Source of the DNA: CAZHOV01 sp964534315
GTDB lineage: Bacteria; Bacteroidota; Bacteroidia; Chitinophagales; Saprospiraceae
Assembly: GCA_964534315.1 (NCBI GenBank)
Contig: CAZHOV010000015.1
Span: 1 to 51,089 of the forward strand
Length of the DNA stretch: 51,089 bases
Direction: 5' to 3'
Shown: piece after piece, positions 23,154 to 32,232 of the stretch
How positions within the stretch are numbered: the stretch's first letter is position 1
Layout: the number at the start of each line of letters is the position of its first letter
The notes under the pieces: generated by a model
The model's input: only the letters and a program-made list of their open reading frames with translations
What the model was told of the DNA's origin: nothing
Database searches by the model: none
Position numbers and translations under genes: made by a program

Positions 23154-23639
23154 GTGAAATCTTTTATTGAAAACAAGTTGCAAACTAAAGCGTCCGTTCA
23201 GCCCCATCTGGCAAGATGGCGGTTTGAAACGTATAAAACAGTATTTACTAATGGCTGTTTCGACCTGATTCATTTCGGGCATATTCAATATTTGATCGAG
23301 GCCCGGGAGCTCGGCGACAAACTGATTGTCGGTCTGAATTCCGACGCTTCTGTTCAACGATTAAAAGGCGATCATCGGCCTATCAAAGATCAACAAAGCC
23401 GAGCCCTCATTATGGCCGCTTTTGAATTTGTAGACGTTGTAATAATTTTCGATGAAGATACGCCTTACGAATTGATCAAAAGCATTCAGCCTGATATTTT
23501 GGTTAAAGGAGGCGATTGGCAGCCTGAAGCTATTGTTGGTTCGGACATTGTACTCGAAAAAGGAGGGGAGGTGCAAAGTTTGCAGTTTGTTGAGGGGTAT
23601 TCCACCACGCAGCTAGAGCAGAAAATCAAAGGGCATTAA
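23154..23639 (+). CDS. ADP-heptose synthase-type adenylyltransferase (RfaE2/HldE C-domain)
   Basis: A 161-aa cytidylyltransferase-fold enzyme. The nucleotide-binding signature is FTNGCFDLIHFGHIQYL (HxGH as HFGH), followed by GLNSDASVQRLKG and DILVKGGDW. These match the RfaE2 domain that adenylates D-glycero-beta-D-manno-heptose 1-phosphate for LPS core synthesis; here it is a single-domain protein without the kinase part. The start is GTG at 23154, 3 bp after the previous stop. Its TAA overlaps the stop of the convergent propeller gene: the palindromic TTAA at 23636-23639 supplies both stop codons. Confidence 0.88.
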   Translation: MKSFIENKLQTKASVQPHLARWRFETYKTVFTNGCFDLIHFGHIQYLIEARELGDKLIVGLNSDASVQRLKGDHRPIKDQQSRALIMAAFEFVDVVIIFDEDTPYELIKSIQPDILVKGGDWQPEAIVGSDIVLEKGGEVQSLQFVEGYSTTQLEQKIKGH

Positions 23640-24598
23640 TCTACAAACCGAATAACAGTTCCTTCATCACCTATAAGGTAGCCCATATCCTTCACAACTA
23701 CAACAGCATTGAAATGTACCTCGGGCAGGTCTTGGACGGTTTGCCAATCCTCCCCGCCATTTTCTGTTTTCCATAAGGTGCCTTTTTCTCCTGCGATGTA
23801 GCCTTTGTCGTTGGTTACAAAGAATACGGCGTGAAAAGAGGTACCGGCATTGAATACATTATCGGCTTTTCGTAAAGCCTTCCAGGTATCTCCGCCGTCA
23901 GTGGTCTTGATAATGCTGCCGCGATCGCCAACGGCATAACCTACCAGGGCAGAAGGGAAGTGGACTGCCTTAAAAAAATCGCCGTGAATGCCATTTTCCT
24001 GCCAGGTCAAGCCACCGTCAGTAGAACGCAACACAATACCATAGCCAACCACGTGAATGGTTTGAGGATCAGCGACGTGAAGGCCTGAAAGCTCGTGCGG
24101 AAAGGTATCGCGTTGGATAATGTTGTAGTTATTTTCAAATTTCCAGATTACTCCATTATTGAAGCTGATTCCTCCCACAGCAAACCCTTCGCCCGATTGG
24201 AAGAGGTGGATATCCCTCATTACATCCCACCATTTGAGCCTCCAAAAATACCAATCATTTTCATCGCTTTCCTTCACAAATAAGTGTCCGTCTATTCCGG
24301 TAGCGTAACCTTTATTACGGCTGTCAAAATGAATTCCCATCAATTCTTTGCTGGTCAGGGTATCGGTTTGCCAGGATTTCCCCCCATCAATGGTAGATAG
24401 CAACACCCCCTGATACCAGGAAGTTCCCCCGGCAATATAACCTGTATCAGGATTGATAAAGGAAAGGTCATTCAGCCGCACGTTGGTGTCCGTGTCAATA
24501 AGCTCCCACTGTATGGTAACAGGCTCTTTGGAGCAGAAAGAGAGGGACACGCCAAGGAATATGCAGACTACTATTATGGAGGCAGGCCTGGAGATCAT
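23636..24598 (-). CDS. YCF48/sialidase-like beta-propeller lipoprotein
   Basis: A 320-aa lipoprotein (signal MISRPASIIVVCIFLG then LSFC lipobox). The mature part is made of repeated GxTWxxxxL-type blades: GGKSWQTDTL, GGLTWQENG, GGDTWKAL and GGEDWQTV, separated by AxGxxGxI motifs such as GYAVGDRGSIIKTTDGG. This is the pattern of YCF48/photosynthesis-assembly-like and BNR-repeat propellers, which bind proteins or ligands. It lies 9 bp downstream of the 170-aa secreted protein gene, so the two are likely one operon. Partner unknown. It ends in the shared TTAA with the convergent gene. Confidence 0.85.
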   Translation of the reverse strand: MISRPASIIVVCIFLGVSLSFCSKEPVTIQWELIDTDTNVRLNDLSFINPDTGYIAGGTSWYQGVLLSTIDGGKSWQTDTLTSKELMGIHFDSRNKGYATGIDGHLFVKESDENDWYFWRLKWWDVMRDIHLFQSGEGFAVGGISFNNGVIWKFENNYNIIQRDTFPHELSGLHVADPQTIHVVGYGIVLRSTDGGLTWQENGIHGDFFKAVHFPSALVGYAVGDRGSIIKTTDGGDTWKALRKADNVFNAGTSFHAVFFVTNDKGYIAGEKGTLWKTENGGEDWQTVQDLPEVHFNAVVVVKDMGYLIGDEGTVIRFVD

Positions 24599-24607
24599 AT
24601 CGGGTGA

Positions 24608-25120
24608 TCACTTTTTATCATCAAGCAATATAGGTTGTACAGGAAACCCGGCTTGTCCGTCATGGAAAAAGGGAGCAGAGTGAGAAACGGGGGCCTGATA
24701 GTTTTCTATGAAGAGCTTGAAAAACTGTTGTAAAGTAGTAAGTTTGACATTGCGGGAATTGGGGAATAATTCGAAGGCGAGGTGATCTATTTTGCCTTTT
24801 TTATCAAAGAAAACCGTCAGCCAGAGTTTCAACCCTTTTAACTCCAGCTGTTCTTTAAAGGATTTTTGGAATTGCTTACTTTCGGCAAAGGATTCCATTT
24901 CCTGAAGCATATTCTTCCAGATGCTAAAAGTACTGTCGAGTTGATCTTCGCAAACGCTTAGGAGGGGTGTTTGGTAAGTGGAAAATAATTCATCCAGCTC
25001 ATTCTCATAGCCGGTAAGGGAAAAGACATCCGGAATCCGGGAATTATCTTGAGCGGTTAGTGAGTGAAAGGAGGTTAGGAAGCAAAAGAAGCAAGACAGA
25101 AAAAAAAGTTTTATTTGCAT
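24608..25120 (-). CDS. secreted protein of unknown function
   Basis: A 170-aa product with signal peptide MQIKLFFLSCFFCFLTSFHS and cleavage near LTAQ-D. The mature part has the pattern LTVFFDKKGKIDHLAFELFP, which looks like an alpha/beta periplasmic domain, and a proline-containing tail (HDGQAGFPVQPILLDDKK). No family is recognised. It is upstream of the propeller lipoprotein by 9 bp on the same strand and probably co-expressed with it. Confidence 0.7.
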   Translation of the reverse strand: MQIKLFFLSCFFCFLTSFHSLTAQDNSRIPDVFSLTGYENELDELFSTYQTPLLSVCEDQLDSTFSIWKNMLQEMESFAESKQFQKSFKEQLELKGLKLWLTVFFDKKGKIDHLAFELFPNSRNVKLTTLQQFFKLFIENYQAPVSHSAPFFHDGQAGFPVQPILLDDKK

Positions 25121-25257
25121 GGATTTATTTTTTGGGTTAAAGATAAGATTTTACATTTGTTTAGTTCAACCCTATTGGGCAATCAGCAGGTTTTTATAAC
25201 GATAACTTCATCAACTTATTTGACGAGGTATTCATAATCACAATAAATCGGATCAAC

Positions 25258-25608
25258 ATGTCTCAGGTAAAAGAATTTAATGACTACAGGTCGAAAATGA
25301 ATGAGAAAATATTAGGGAGCGACAATAAGGTGCTTAAGCGGTTTTTTAATCTTGATACCAATGCTTATCAGGAAGGGGCTTTGGACGTGAAGACAAAAGA
25401 ACTGTTAGGATTGGTTGCTTCGATGGTGTTGCGTTGTGACGATTGTATTCGCTACCACCTGGGTACTTGTTTTGAGTTGGGATTGACAAAGGCTGAATTA
25501 TTTGAAGTTTTTTCCATTGCCAATCTGGTTGGCGGTTCAATCTGTATTCCGCATACGCGGCGTGCACTTGAGTATTGGGAAGATTTGGAAAAAGAAGCTT
25601 CAGCCTAG
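25258..25608 (+). CDS. AhpD/carboxymuconolactone decarboxylase-like protein
   Basis: A 116-aa all-helical protein with the AhpD-type redox motif RCDDCIRYHLGTCFELG (CxxC followed by His three residues on). The flanking helices VKTKELLGLVASMV and LTKAELFEVFSIANLVGG fit the carboxymuconolactone decarboxylase superfamily. Members reduce peroxides or act as disulfide reductases; the CxxC favours a redox role over decarboxylation. It lies 9 bp ahead of the DUF6311 membrane protein gene, but a functional link is not obvious. Confidence 0.88.
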   Translation: MSQVKEFNDYRSKMNEKILGSDNKVLKRFFNLDTNAYQEGALDVKTKELLGLVASMVLRCDDCIRYHLGTCFELGLTKAELFEVFSIANLVGGSICIPHTRRALEYWEDLEKEASA

Positions 25609-25617
25609 CGAAAGCGC

Positions 25618-27762
25618 ATGTTCATGAAATGGGTTAGCAGGCAATGGGTATGGGGGGCGATCGTTCTTTTTGCATTTCTTGTATTTTGGCTCAAATTTGA
25701 TCCTCGGATCATTTGGCCGGAAAATGTAAATTGGATGTTGCTTCGGGGAAGCGACTTTGCCAATAATTTACTGGCCTGGGAGTTTTTCCGTATTTCAGAT
25801 TGGAGTTTTCCGGTCGGGAAGATCGAGCGGTATTCGTATCCCAATGAGGTCAGTATTGGACTTACCGGAGGCATTCCTCTATTAGCATTATTTGTCAAAA
25901 TTTGGAGTTTTTTGCTTCCCGTCAATTTCCAATATTTTGGAAGTTGGCTTTTAATCTGTTACCTTTTACAAGGAATAATGGGGGTGAAATTATTGCGAGC
26001 TCTGGGTATCAGTGACCCTTGGTTCCAGTTATTTGGCGGGGTCCTATTTTTACTTGCTCCTCCTTTCTTGGACCGCTCACCACATCTGATGTTATGTTGT
26101 CATTGGTTGATTTTGGGAGCTTTTACTATTTATTTTCGACAGAATGATATATTGAAACCCCGAAAGAAGTTGTTGTGGCACCTGTTACTAATTGCCCTGA
26201 GTGCCTTGATTTTTCCATATTGGTTATTATTCATGCTTCCCATGGCTGCGGCTACTATAGGAAAACTTTGGGTAGACCAAAAGGTATCATTGCCAAAGGC
26301 TGTTGTATGGCTATTATTGGGGCCTCTCCTGGCTTTTGTGATCTGGTGGGTGGTTGGAAATTTTATTTATTCCCTGGAAAATACAGGAGGAGCGGGCGTC
26401 GGATATTATTCTGCTAATCTAAATACATTAATTAATGCCGGCGGCAAAGGCATTTTTCTACCGGCTCTTCCTTATGCCTTTGAAGGTCAGTATGAGGGAT
26501 ATGGATATCTGGGGGCTGGCGTATTAGCTATATTGATTTGCTGCCTGGTCTTTGTCAGAAGAGCGCCTCGATTCAACGGGCTCCGTCATTGGCCCCTGTT
26601 GTTGGTTGTTTTTTTGCTGACGGTATTTTCATTTAGTAATAAAATTACATTAAACCAACACTTGTTATTAGAGTACCCGATAGGTATTCCTCTTGTGGAG
26701 CAAATATTTCAATCTTTCCGATCTACAGGGCGATTTATTTGGGTATTGCATTATGGTATCCTTTTGTTTGCTCTTTATACCCTAACTCACTTAAAATTGA
26801 GTAGGGGGTTGAAAATAGCTATTTTAGCTTTGGGAGTATTACTACAGGCCGTAGATATGCAAAAAGAGCTGAAATGGGAATGGTATGAAGTAAGGCCTGA
26901 CCGTTCCTTTTATAAGGAAGCCCTATGGAATAAGCTTTTTGAGGAAGCGGATAAAATAATTATGTATCCTCCATACAAACTCTCTTATCAGCAATATGGA
27001 GATCATATTGATTTTGCTCATTTGGCCTATCTCCATAAGAAGCCTATAACAGCAGGATTTTTAGCCAGAAACAATCCGGAGGAGCGTTCGGCATTCCGGA
27101 ACGAGCTCCTTCTTCATTTAAGTAAGGAGGGATTGGGAGCGCAAAGCACCTCCGTTTTTATTACTCCATTAGATCAACTTAAAGTTTTTGAAGGAGCTAT
27201 TAATCGTCAATCACTGCAGGTTTATAATATTGAAAATTATGGGGTGCTAGTGCCGAGTGCTCTTAACAGAACAAATGATTGGCTTCGAAGTAAGAGCTAT
27301 TTGGCCGATGATTCTCTAGCTGAGCGGGAGGTCGGGCAGTTTATTGAAAAACATACAGATCACCACATCTATTTTGCCGGGAGAGGGGTGCACATACCAC
27401 AATATTGCCCGGGGCTTAAACAGTATTTAACATCCGAAATACCCTCCAGAGCGGGCAATATGGGAGGTGATCTTGGTTTTTTTAATAGTCAGAAGCCTTT
27501 TTTACTCAAGATAAAAGCTGACCAATACGTTAAAATACCTCTACTAGAGCCCCTGCAATTGTTGGCTGGCTGGTCAGCTAATCGCGATGCCATTGCTCGA
27601 ATAGATTATATAGCCCAGCAATTGCTTAATCCCCGTGGGAATTTGACCATCCATAAAGGTCTATTGGGATTAGTCATTGATGATGAGGGAGAAGTAATGG
27701 AAAGTGCCTTTTTTCATTATCAAGATAGTTGTAGAAATATCAAAATACCTTTGACCTGGTAG
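25618..27762 (+). CDS. DUF6311 polytopic membrane protein (GT-C-like)
   Basis: A 714-aa protein with about 11-12 transmembrane helices in the first 400 residues and a large extracytoplasmic C-terminal domain. It matches the DUF6311 pattern: LRGSDFANNLLAWEFFR, FPVGKIERYSYPNEVS, FQYFGSWLLICYLLQG and FRSTGRFIW. The layout resembles GT-C glycosyltransferases, with an early acidic residue in the first periplasmic loop. ATGs at 25618 and 25624 are both possible. A second member with the same FRxTGRFxW motif is at 43872. Role unknown; transfer of a sugar or anchor lipid at the outer face of the membrane is an inference. Confidence 0.8.
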   Translation: MFMKWVSRQWVWGAIVLFAFLVFWLKFDPRIIWPENVNWMLLRGSDFANNLLAWEFFRISDWSFPVGKIERYSYPNEVSIGLTGGIPLLALFVKIWSFLLPVNFQYFGSWLLICYLLQGIMGVKLLRALGISDPWFQLFGGVLFLLAPPFLDRSPHLMLCCHWLILGAFTIYFRQNDILKPRKKLLWHLLLIALSALIFPYWLLFMLPMAAATIGKLWVDQKVSLPKAVVWLLLGPLLAFVIWWVVGNFIYSLENTGGAGVGYYSANLNTLINAGGKGIFLPALPYAFEGQYEGYGYLGAGVLAILICCLVFVRRAPRFNGLRHWPLLLVVFLLTVFSFSNKITLNQHLLLEYPIGIPLVEQIFQSFRSTGRFIWVLHYGILLFALYTLTHLKLSRGLKIAILALGVLLQAVDMQKELKWEWYEVRPDRSFYKEALWNKLFEEADKIIMYPPYKLSYQQYGDHIDFAHLAYLHKKPITAGFLARNNPEERSAFRNELLLHLSKEGLGAQSTSVFITPLDQLKVFEGAINRQSLQVYNIENYGVLVPSALNRTNDWLRSKSYLADDSLAEREVGQFIEKHTDHHIYFAGRGVHIPQYCPGLKQYLTSEIPSRAGNMGGDLGFFNSQKPFLLKIKADQYVKIPLLEPLQLLAGWSANRDAIARIDYIAQQLLNPRGNLTIHKGLLGLVIDDEGEVMESAFFHYQDSCRNIKIPLTW

Positions 27763-27837
27763 GTATTCTACTCTAATAATCTTATCTTTTTTCTTATTTT
27801 CGGACCTATTTTCAAATTAGAATGTTGAGATGTTATT

Positions 27838-30102
27838 ATGAGTGATTATTTAGATCAATTGAATCCGGTACAACGGCAGGCGGTTACTACGATTGACGGT
27901 CCGGTGATGGTTATTGCCGGGCCAGGGTCGGGCAAAACGAGGGTATTAACCTACCGGATTGCTCACCTAATCGAGTCGGGAGTGCCTCCCTGGGAAGTTC
28001 TAGCCCTTACGTTTACCAATAAGGCAGCCAGAGAAATGCAGGAGCGAATTGCCAAGGTGGTAGGCGAGCGGGCCCGGAAAGTGTGGGCGGGGACCTTTCA
28101 TTCTACTTTTGCCAAGATATTGAGAATCGAATCCGAAAAGATCGGCTATCCCAATAATTTTACCATCTACGACCGGGAGGACTCCAAAAATGTGGTAAAG
28201 GCGGTGCTGACGGAGCTTAATCTGAGCCAGGATGTCTACAATGTCAATGCTGTTTTGAACCGTATTTCATCAGCTAAGACCAATTTGATTACTCCAAAAG
28301 CATACGTAAAGAATGAGGATTTAATGTCTAAAGACCGCATTCACCGGCGGCCTCATTTTCATCAGGTATACGCCAAGTATGTAGAGCGCTGTAAGCGTTC
28401 GGGAGCTATGGATTTTGACGACCTGCTTTTTCGGTTGTTCGAGTTGTTTCAGAAGGACCCGGATGGTGCCCTGGCCAAATACCGGGAAAAGTTTCGCTAT
28501 ATTTTAGTTGATGAGTTTCAGGATACGAACTTCCTGCAATATGCGATTGTAAAGAAGTTGGTGCGGTATGAAGGAAGCCCGCAGAATATTTGCATTGTCG
28601 GGGATGATGCGCAGAGTATCTATGCTTTCAGGGGAGCGACGATCGAAAATATTCTGAATTTTGAGAAAGATTTCCCTCAATTGCAAGTCTTCAAACTGGA
28701 ACAAAATTACCGATCAACCGATCATATTGTCAAAGCGGCCAATCAGGTCATTACCCACAATCGGAAACAAATCCCTAAAGAGATCTGGTCGGACAAAGGT
28801 ACGGGGCATAAGATCAAGTTGATCAAGGCGATGGCGGATACGGAGGAGGGTAAACGGATTGCAGATACCATCATAGAACAGAAGAACCGTTTTCATCTTC
28901 AAAATAGCGATATTGCTATTTTGTACCGGACCAATGCACAGTCCCGTATTTTTGAAGAATACCTCCGTAGGTATAACCTGCCCTATCGCGTATATGGGGG
29001 ACTATCCTTTTACCAGCGTAAGGAAGTCAAGGATCTGATCGCTTATCTTCGGCTAGCCGTCAACCCGAATGATGAAGAAGCCTTAAGGAGAGTGATCAAT
29101 TATCCGAAGCGGGGTATTGGAAAGACATCTGTTGACAAGATTTCCAGGCATGCCGGGGAGAACGAGGTGACGATGTGGGAGGCCATTCCTCAAGTTCCCA
29201 TTAGTGGACGCGGACGTAATAACCTGGATAAATTTGTTGATCTGATCAAAACCCTTCGACAATGGGCAGCCGAAAAAGACGCTTTCGAAGCGGCTAAAGA
29301 GATCGTCCAGCAGTCGGGGATAATCGAACATCTTGGGAAGGATAATTCTATTGAAGGGTTGGGGAGGATAGAAAATATTAACTCCCTTTTGGACGGTATT
29401 AAAGAATTTGTGGAGAATGATGAACTCATTGATGAGGAGTTTTCGGACGACCGATCGCTGGCGAAATACCTACAGAATATCGCGTTATTAACGGACCTTG
29501 ATGAGAATAGTAAAGAAGGCGATTTTGTGACATTGATGTCGGTGCATGCTGCAAAAGGTTTGGAGTTTAAGTCGATATTTGTGGTAGGATTAGAGGAGAA
29601 GCTGTTTCCGTCTTTTATGTCAATGGATACCCCGGAGGGATTGGATGAAGAGCGGCGGTTATTTTATGTTGCGATAACCAGGGCGAAGCAGTTTTTGGCA
29701 TTGAGTTATGCCAACAGCAGGTATAAATTTGGTAAGATGGTTTATAATAAACCCAGTCGGTTTCTGGAAGAAATTAATCCTCAGCACGTTGACGGGGTTG
29801 TCTCCTCCAGAGGTAGGCAGGTGTCTGCAGGAGGAAATCGTTCGGGCGTTTCCGGTTTGTTTAAGCCCCGGTCTTCGGCTAATCAGGCTGTTCCGGTAGT
29901 AAATCCGAAAGATTTCAAGCCCAATGCGCCGACAGAAATCCAGGCGGGTATGAAGGTATTACACATGAAGTTTGGTGAAGGAAAAGTATTGGCGATAGAC
30001 GGAGCGAATGACGGACGGGTAGCGACTATTTTTTTTAAGGACCTGGACGACGGAACACAAAAACGTATCATGTTGAAATTTGCGAAGTTGCAAATTTTAT
30101 AA
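27838..30102 (+). CDS. UvrD/PcrA-type superfamily 1 DNA helicase
   Basis: A 754-aa 3'-5' helicase of SF1A. Motifs in order: LNPVQRQAV (Q motif), Walker A GPGSGKTRVL, TFTNKAAREMQ, Walker B LVDEFQDTN, GDDAQSIYAFRGA, EQNYRS, LMSVHAAKGLEFK and YVAITRAKQ. The C-terminal 55 residues (MKVLHMKFGEGKVLAI to LKFAKLQIL) are the Tudor-like domain of PcrA/UvrD, which binds RNA polymerase. Roles are nucleotide-excision repair, replication-fork clearance and transcription-coupled repair. Length is normal. A TATTTTCG sequence at 27795-27802 may be its -7 element. Confidence 0.95.
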   Translation: MSDYLDQLNPVQRQAVTTIDGPVMVIAGPGSGKTRVLTYRIAHLIESGVPPWEVLALTFTNKAAREMQERIAKVVGERARKVWAGTFHSTFAKILRIESEKIGYPNNFTIYDREDSKNVVKAVLTELNLSQDVYNVNAVLNRISSAKTNLITPKAYVKNEDLMSKDRIHRRPHFHQVYAKYVERCKRSGAMDFDDLLFRLFELFQKDPDGALAKYREKFRYILVDEFQDTNFLQYAIVKKLVRYEGSPQNICIVGDDAQSIYAFRGATIENILNFEKDFPQLQVFKLEQNYRSTDHIVKAANQVITHNRKQIPKEIWSDKGTGHKIKLIKAMADTEEGKRIADTIIEQKNRFHLQNSDIAILYRTNAQSRIFEEYLRRYNLPYRVYGGLSFYQRKEVKDLIAYLRLAVNPNDEEALRRVINYPKRGIGKTSVDKISRHAGENEVTMWEAIPQVPISGRGRNNLDKFVDLIKTLRQWAAEKDAFEAAKEIVQQSGIIEHLGKDNSIEGLGRIENINSLLDGIKEFVENDELIDEEFSDDRSLAKYLQNIALLTDLDENSKEGDFVTLMSVHAAKGLEFKSIFVVGLEEKLFPSFMSMDTPEGLDEERRLFYVAITRAKQFLALSYANSRYKFGKMVYNKPSRFLEEINPQHVDGVVSSRGRQVSAGGNRSGVSGLFKPRSSANQAVPVVNPKDFKPNAPTEIQAGMKVLHMKFGEGKVLAIDGANDGRVATIFFKDLDDGTQKRIMLKFAKLQIL

Positions 30103-30126
30103 GATCTTCCTGTTAAATATGCGAAT

Positions 30127-31059
30127 ATGAACAGGGAAGACCGGACAAGGTGGTTAAAAGCCAGGGCTTACGAACTGGGGTTTGAATTTGTGGGCGTTTC
30201 CAAAGCTGAATTCATGGAAGAAGAAGCCCGCCGCTTAGAGGAGTGGCTCAATAAAGGTTATCACGGCCAAATGGCCTATATGGGTAATCATTTTGAAAAG
30301 AGGGTTGATCCTACTAAGCTGGTCCCAGGTGCGAAAACAGTAGTCTCCTTGATGTATAATTATCATACCGAAGCTGAACAGTCCGATCCTAAAGCTCCTA
30401 AAATTTCCAAGTATGCCCACGGGAAAGATTATCATTTTGTACTTAAAAGAAAACTGAAAACCCTCCTCCAACTCATCAGGGAAAATATCGGAGAAGTTAG
30501 TGGTCGGTGCTTTGTGGATTCAGCGCCCGTTTTAGAACGCGATTGGGCCAGGCGCAGCGGTATTGGTTGGGTAGGAAAAAACACTTTATTGATTCATCCC
30601 AAGCGAGGTTCTTATTTCTTTTTAGCCGAACTGATCATCGACCTGGAGCTGGAGCCCGACGGGCCGATAAAAGATTATTGCGGTACCTGCCGAAGGTGTA
30701 TTGATGCCTGCCCCACCGATGCGATTGCCGACAATGGATATTGGGTAGATGGTAGTAAATGTATTTCGTACCTGACCATTGAATTGAAAGAAGCCATACC
30801 AGAAGAGTTTAAAGGAAAAATGGACAATTGGATCTTTGGCTGCGATATTTGCCAGGAGGTATGCCCCTGGAATCGCTTTTCCAAAAGGCACGAAGAACCT
30901 GAATTCGAACCCCATCCCAAGCTCCTGGAGATGACAAAAAACGACTGGGAAGAACTCACCGAAGAAGTTTTCAGAACTGTATTTAAAGGATCGGCTGTTA
31001 AGCGCACAAAATACAAGGGATTGAAAAGGAATATTCGGTTTTTGGATAAAAATGGTTAA
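30127..31059 (+). CDS. queG: epoxyqueuosine reductase
   Basis: A 310-aa cobalamin- and iron-sulfur-dependent enzyme that reduces epoxyqueuosine to queuosine in tRNA, the last step of queuosine synthesis. Two 4Fe-4S clusters are evident from CGTCRRCIDACPTDAI and GCDICQEVCPWN. Other family motifs are VVSLMYNYH, KYAHGKDYHFVLK, FVDSAPVLERDWA and GIGWVGKNTLLI. The C-terminal HEAT-like repeat of some QueG proteins is not present, so this is the short form. It follows the helicase gene by 24 bp. Confidence 0.95.
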   Translation: MNREDRTRWLKARAYELGFEFVGVSKAEFMEEEARRLEEWLNKGYHGQMAYMGNHFEKRVDPTKLVPGAKTVVSLMYNYHTEAEQSDPKAPKISKYAHGKDYHFVLKRKLKTLLQLIRENIGEVSGRCFVDSAPVLERDWARRSGIGWVGKNTLLIHPKRGSYFFLAELIIDLELEPDGPIKDYCGTCRRCIDACPTDAIADNGYWVDGSKCISYLTIELKEAIPEEFKGKMDNWIFGCDICQEVCPWNRFSKRHEEPEFEPHPKLLEMTKNDWEELTEEVFRTVFKGSAVKRTKYKGLKRNIRFLDKNG

Positions 31060-31075
31060 TTTAGTCTTGATTCTT

Positions 31076-31096
31076 AGGTAAATAAACTCTTTACCT
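31076..31096 (+). promoter_or_regulatory. inverted repeat upstream of the Fur-family gene
   Basis: AGGTAAA (31076-31082) and TTTACCT (31090-31096) are perfect 7-bp arms with a 7-bp spacer, 53 bp before the regulator's start. It has the size of a winged-helix dimer operator and could be an autoregulatory site. It also lies just after queG, so a terminator role cannot be excluded. Confidence 0.35.
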
Positions 31097-31149
31097 CGGA
31101 AAGGTGTTTACCATGTTGAAAAGTATTAAGAAATTTATCAATTGAAGTG

Positions 31150-31653
31150 ATGCAGCAAAATCGAGAGCAAACAATAAAAGAGGTGATCAATATATTTTCA
31201 GGTCATTTAGAGAAAAATGGTTTTCGCAAGACACCAGAACGCTTTGCGATTTTAGAGGAAATTTACCGAAGAGATGATCACTTTGATGCGGAGGCTTTAT
31301 ATATTCATATGAAAACACAAAATTACCGGGTGAGCAGAGCGACTGTATACAACACCTTGGAGTTGTTGGTATCCTGTGACTTGGTGAAAAAACACCAGTT
31401 TGGTAAAAACCTGGCGCAATACGAAAAATCCTACGGCTTTAAACAACACGACCATCTCATATGCATTGATTGTGGTAAGGTATTTGAATTTTGCGATCCC
31501 AGGGTGCAGCAAATAAAGAATACGATGGGAGATCTGTTAAAATTTAAAGTTACTCAGCATTCTTTAAATTTATATGGTAATTGTAACGGAGCTTGTTCCA
31601 GAACTGCCGGCAAGGAGCATTCTGATTCGGAGGGTAAGCCCGCTGTTAATTAA
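31150..31653 (+). CDS. Fur-family metal-dependent transcriptional regulator
   Basis: A 167-aa regulator from ATG at 31150; a GTG directly before it is also in frame. The N-terminal winged helix contains RKTPERFAILEEIYR and VSRATVYNTLELLV. The dimer and metal domain has HDHLICIDCGKVFEF with the first Cys pair of the structural zinc site and GNCNGAC with the second. It represses in response to iron, zinc, manganese or peroxide; which of these cannot be told from sequence. Gene order after queG is not diagnostic. A 7-bp inverted repeat in its promoter may be its own operator. Confidence 0.92.
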   Translation: MQQNREQTIKEVINIFSGHLEKNGFRKTPERFAILEEIYRRDDHFDAEALYIHMKTQNYRVSRATVYNTLELLVSCDLVKKHQFGKNLAQYEKSYGFKQHDHLICIDCGKVFEFCDPRVQQIKNTMGDLLKFKVTQHSLNLYGNCNGACSRTAGKEHSDSEGKPAVN

Positions 31654-31727
31654 AACCGTAAAAGACGTTCTAAAAAGCATTTATCCAAAATTAACCATCC
31701 CAATTAATACGATTAAACCGACATCCC

Positions 31728-32078
31728 ATGACTTTCACCATTTCCGAACAAAAACCTGCTATTCAAATCCTTCATCTCGACGACATTCTGAGCGAATTTG
31801 AAAATAAAAAAGTGTTAAAGGCGGCTCAAGAACGATTGAAAAAGGGGTTTAACCTCATCGTTCTGGATATGACTGACCTTAATTATATCAATAGTGTAGG
31901 GCTTAATTTGCTAATCACCCTGAGAAGTAAAACCCACGAAGCAGGAGGAGACCTCGCCATTGTGAATCCCTCTGAACAAGTTATCAGTTTACTGGAGATT
32001 ACCAAGCTCAAATCGTTCTTTAACCTGATCAAGTCAATAGACGAAGCAGTAGAGCATCTGGCTTCAGACCATGAATAA
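31728..32078 (+). CDS. STAS-domain anti-sigma factor antagonist
   Basis: A 116-aa single STAS domain. The phosphorylation loop reads DLNYINSVGLNLLITL, with Ser in the place of the SpoIIAA phosphoserine. The first strand (PAIQILHLDDILSEFE) and the NPSEQVISLLEITKL helix fit the family. Such proteins are switched by anti-sigma kinases of the GHKL type; no kinase is adjacent, so the partner must be elsewhere. A 30-codon reading frame overlaps its 3' end by 8 nt. Confidence 0.9.
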   Translation: MTFTISEQKPAIQILHLDDILSEFENKKVLKAAQERLKKGFNLIVLDMTDLNYINSVGLNLLITLRSKTHEAGGDLAIVNPSEQVISLLEITKLKSFFNLIKSIDEAVEHLASDHE

Positions 32079-32163
32079 TAAAGCTAATAATGTACCGGAG
32101 CTGACATCTAAGCCTTTTGATTTGACGGTTTGGGAAAAATTGGTAATTTTTAGGGAAAATTAA
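32071..32163 (+). CDS. possible 30-aa micro-ORF overlapping the STAS gene
   Basis: ATG at 32071 overlaps the STAS stop (TAA 32076-32078) in another frame and is followed by 30 codons to TAA at 32161-32163. The product starts MNNKANNVPELTSKPF and has a FDLTVWEKLVIF segment that could form a short helix. The overlap would allow translational coupling. It may equally be chance; no homologue is known to me. Confidence 0.25.
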   Translation: MNNKANNVPELTSKPFDLTVWEKLVIFREN

Positions 32164-32232
32164 TCATTTCTACTATTCCTATTTTGTTGCAACTTAGGGT
32201 TGTTCAAATTTTTACATCATTAAAATTACATC

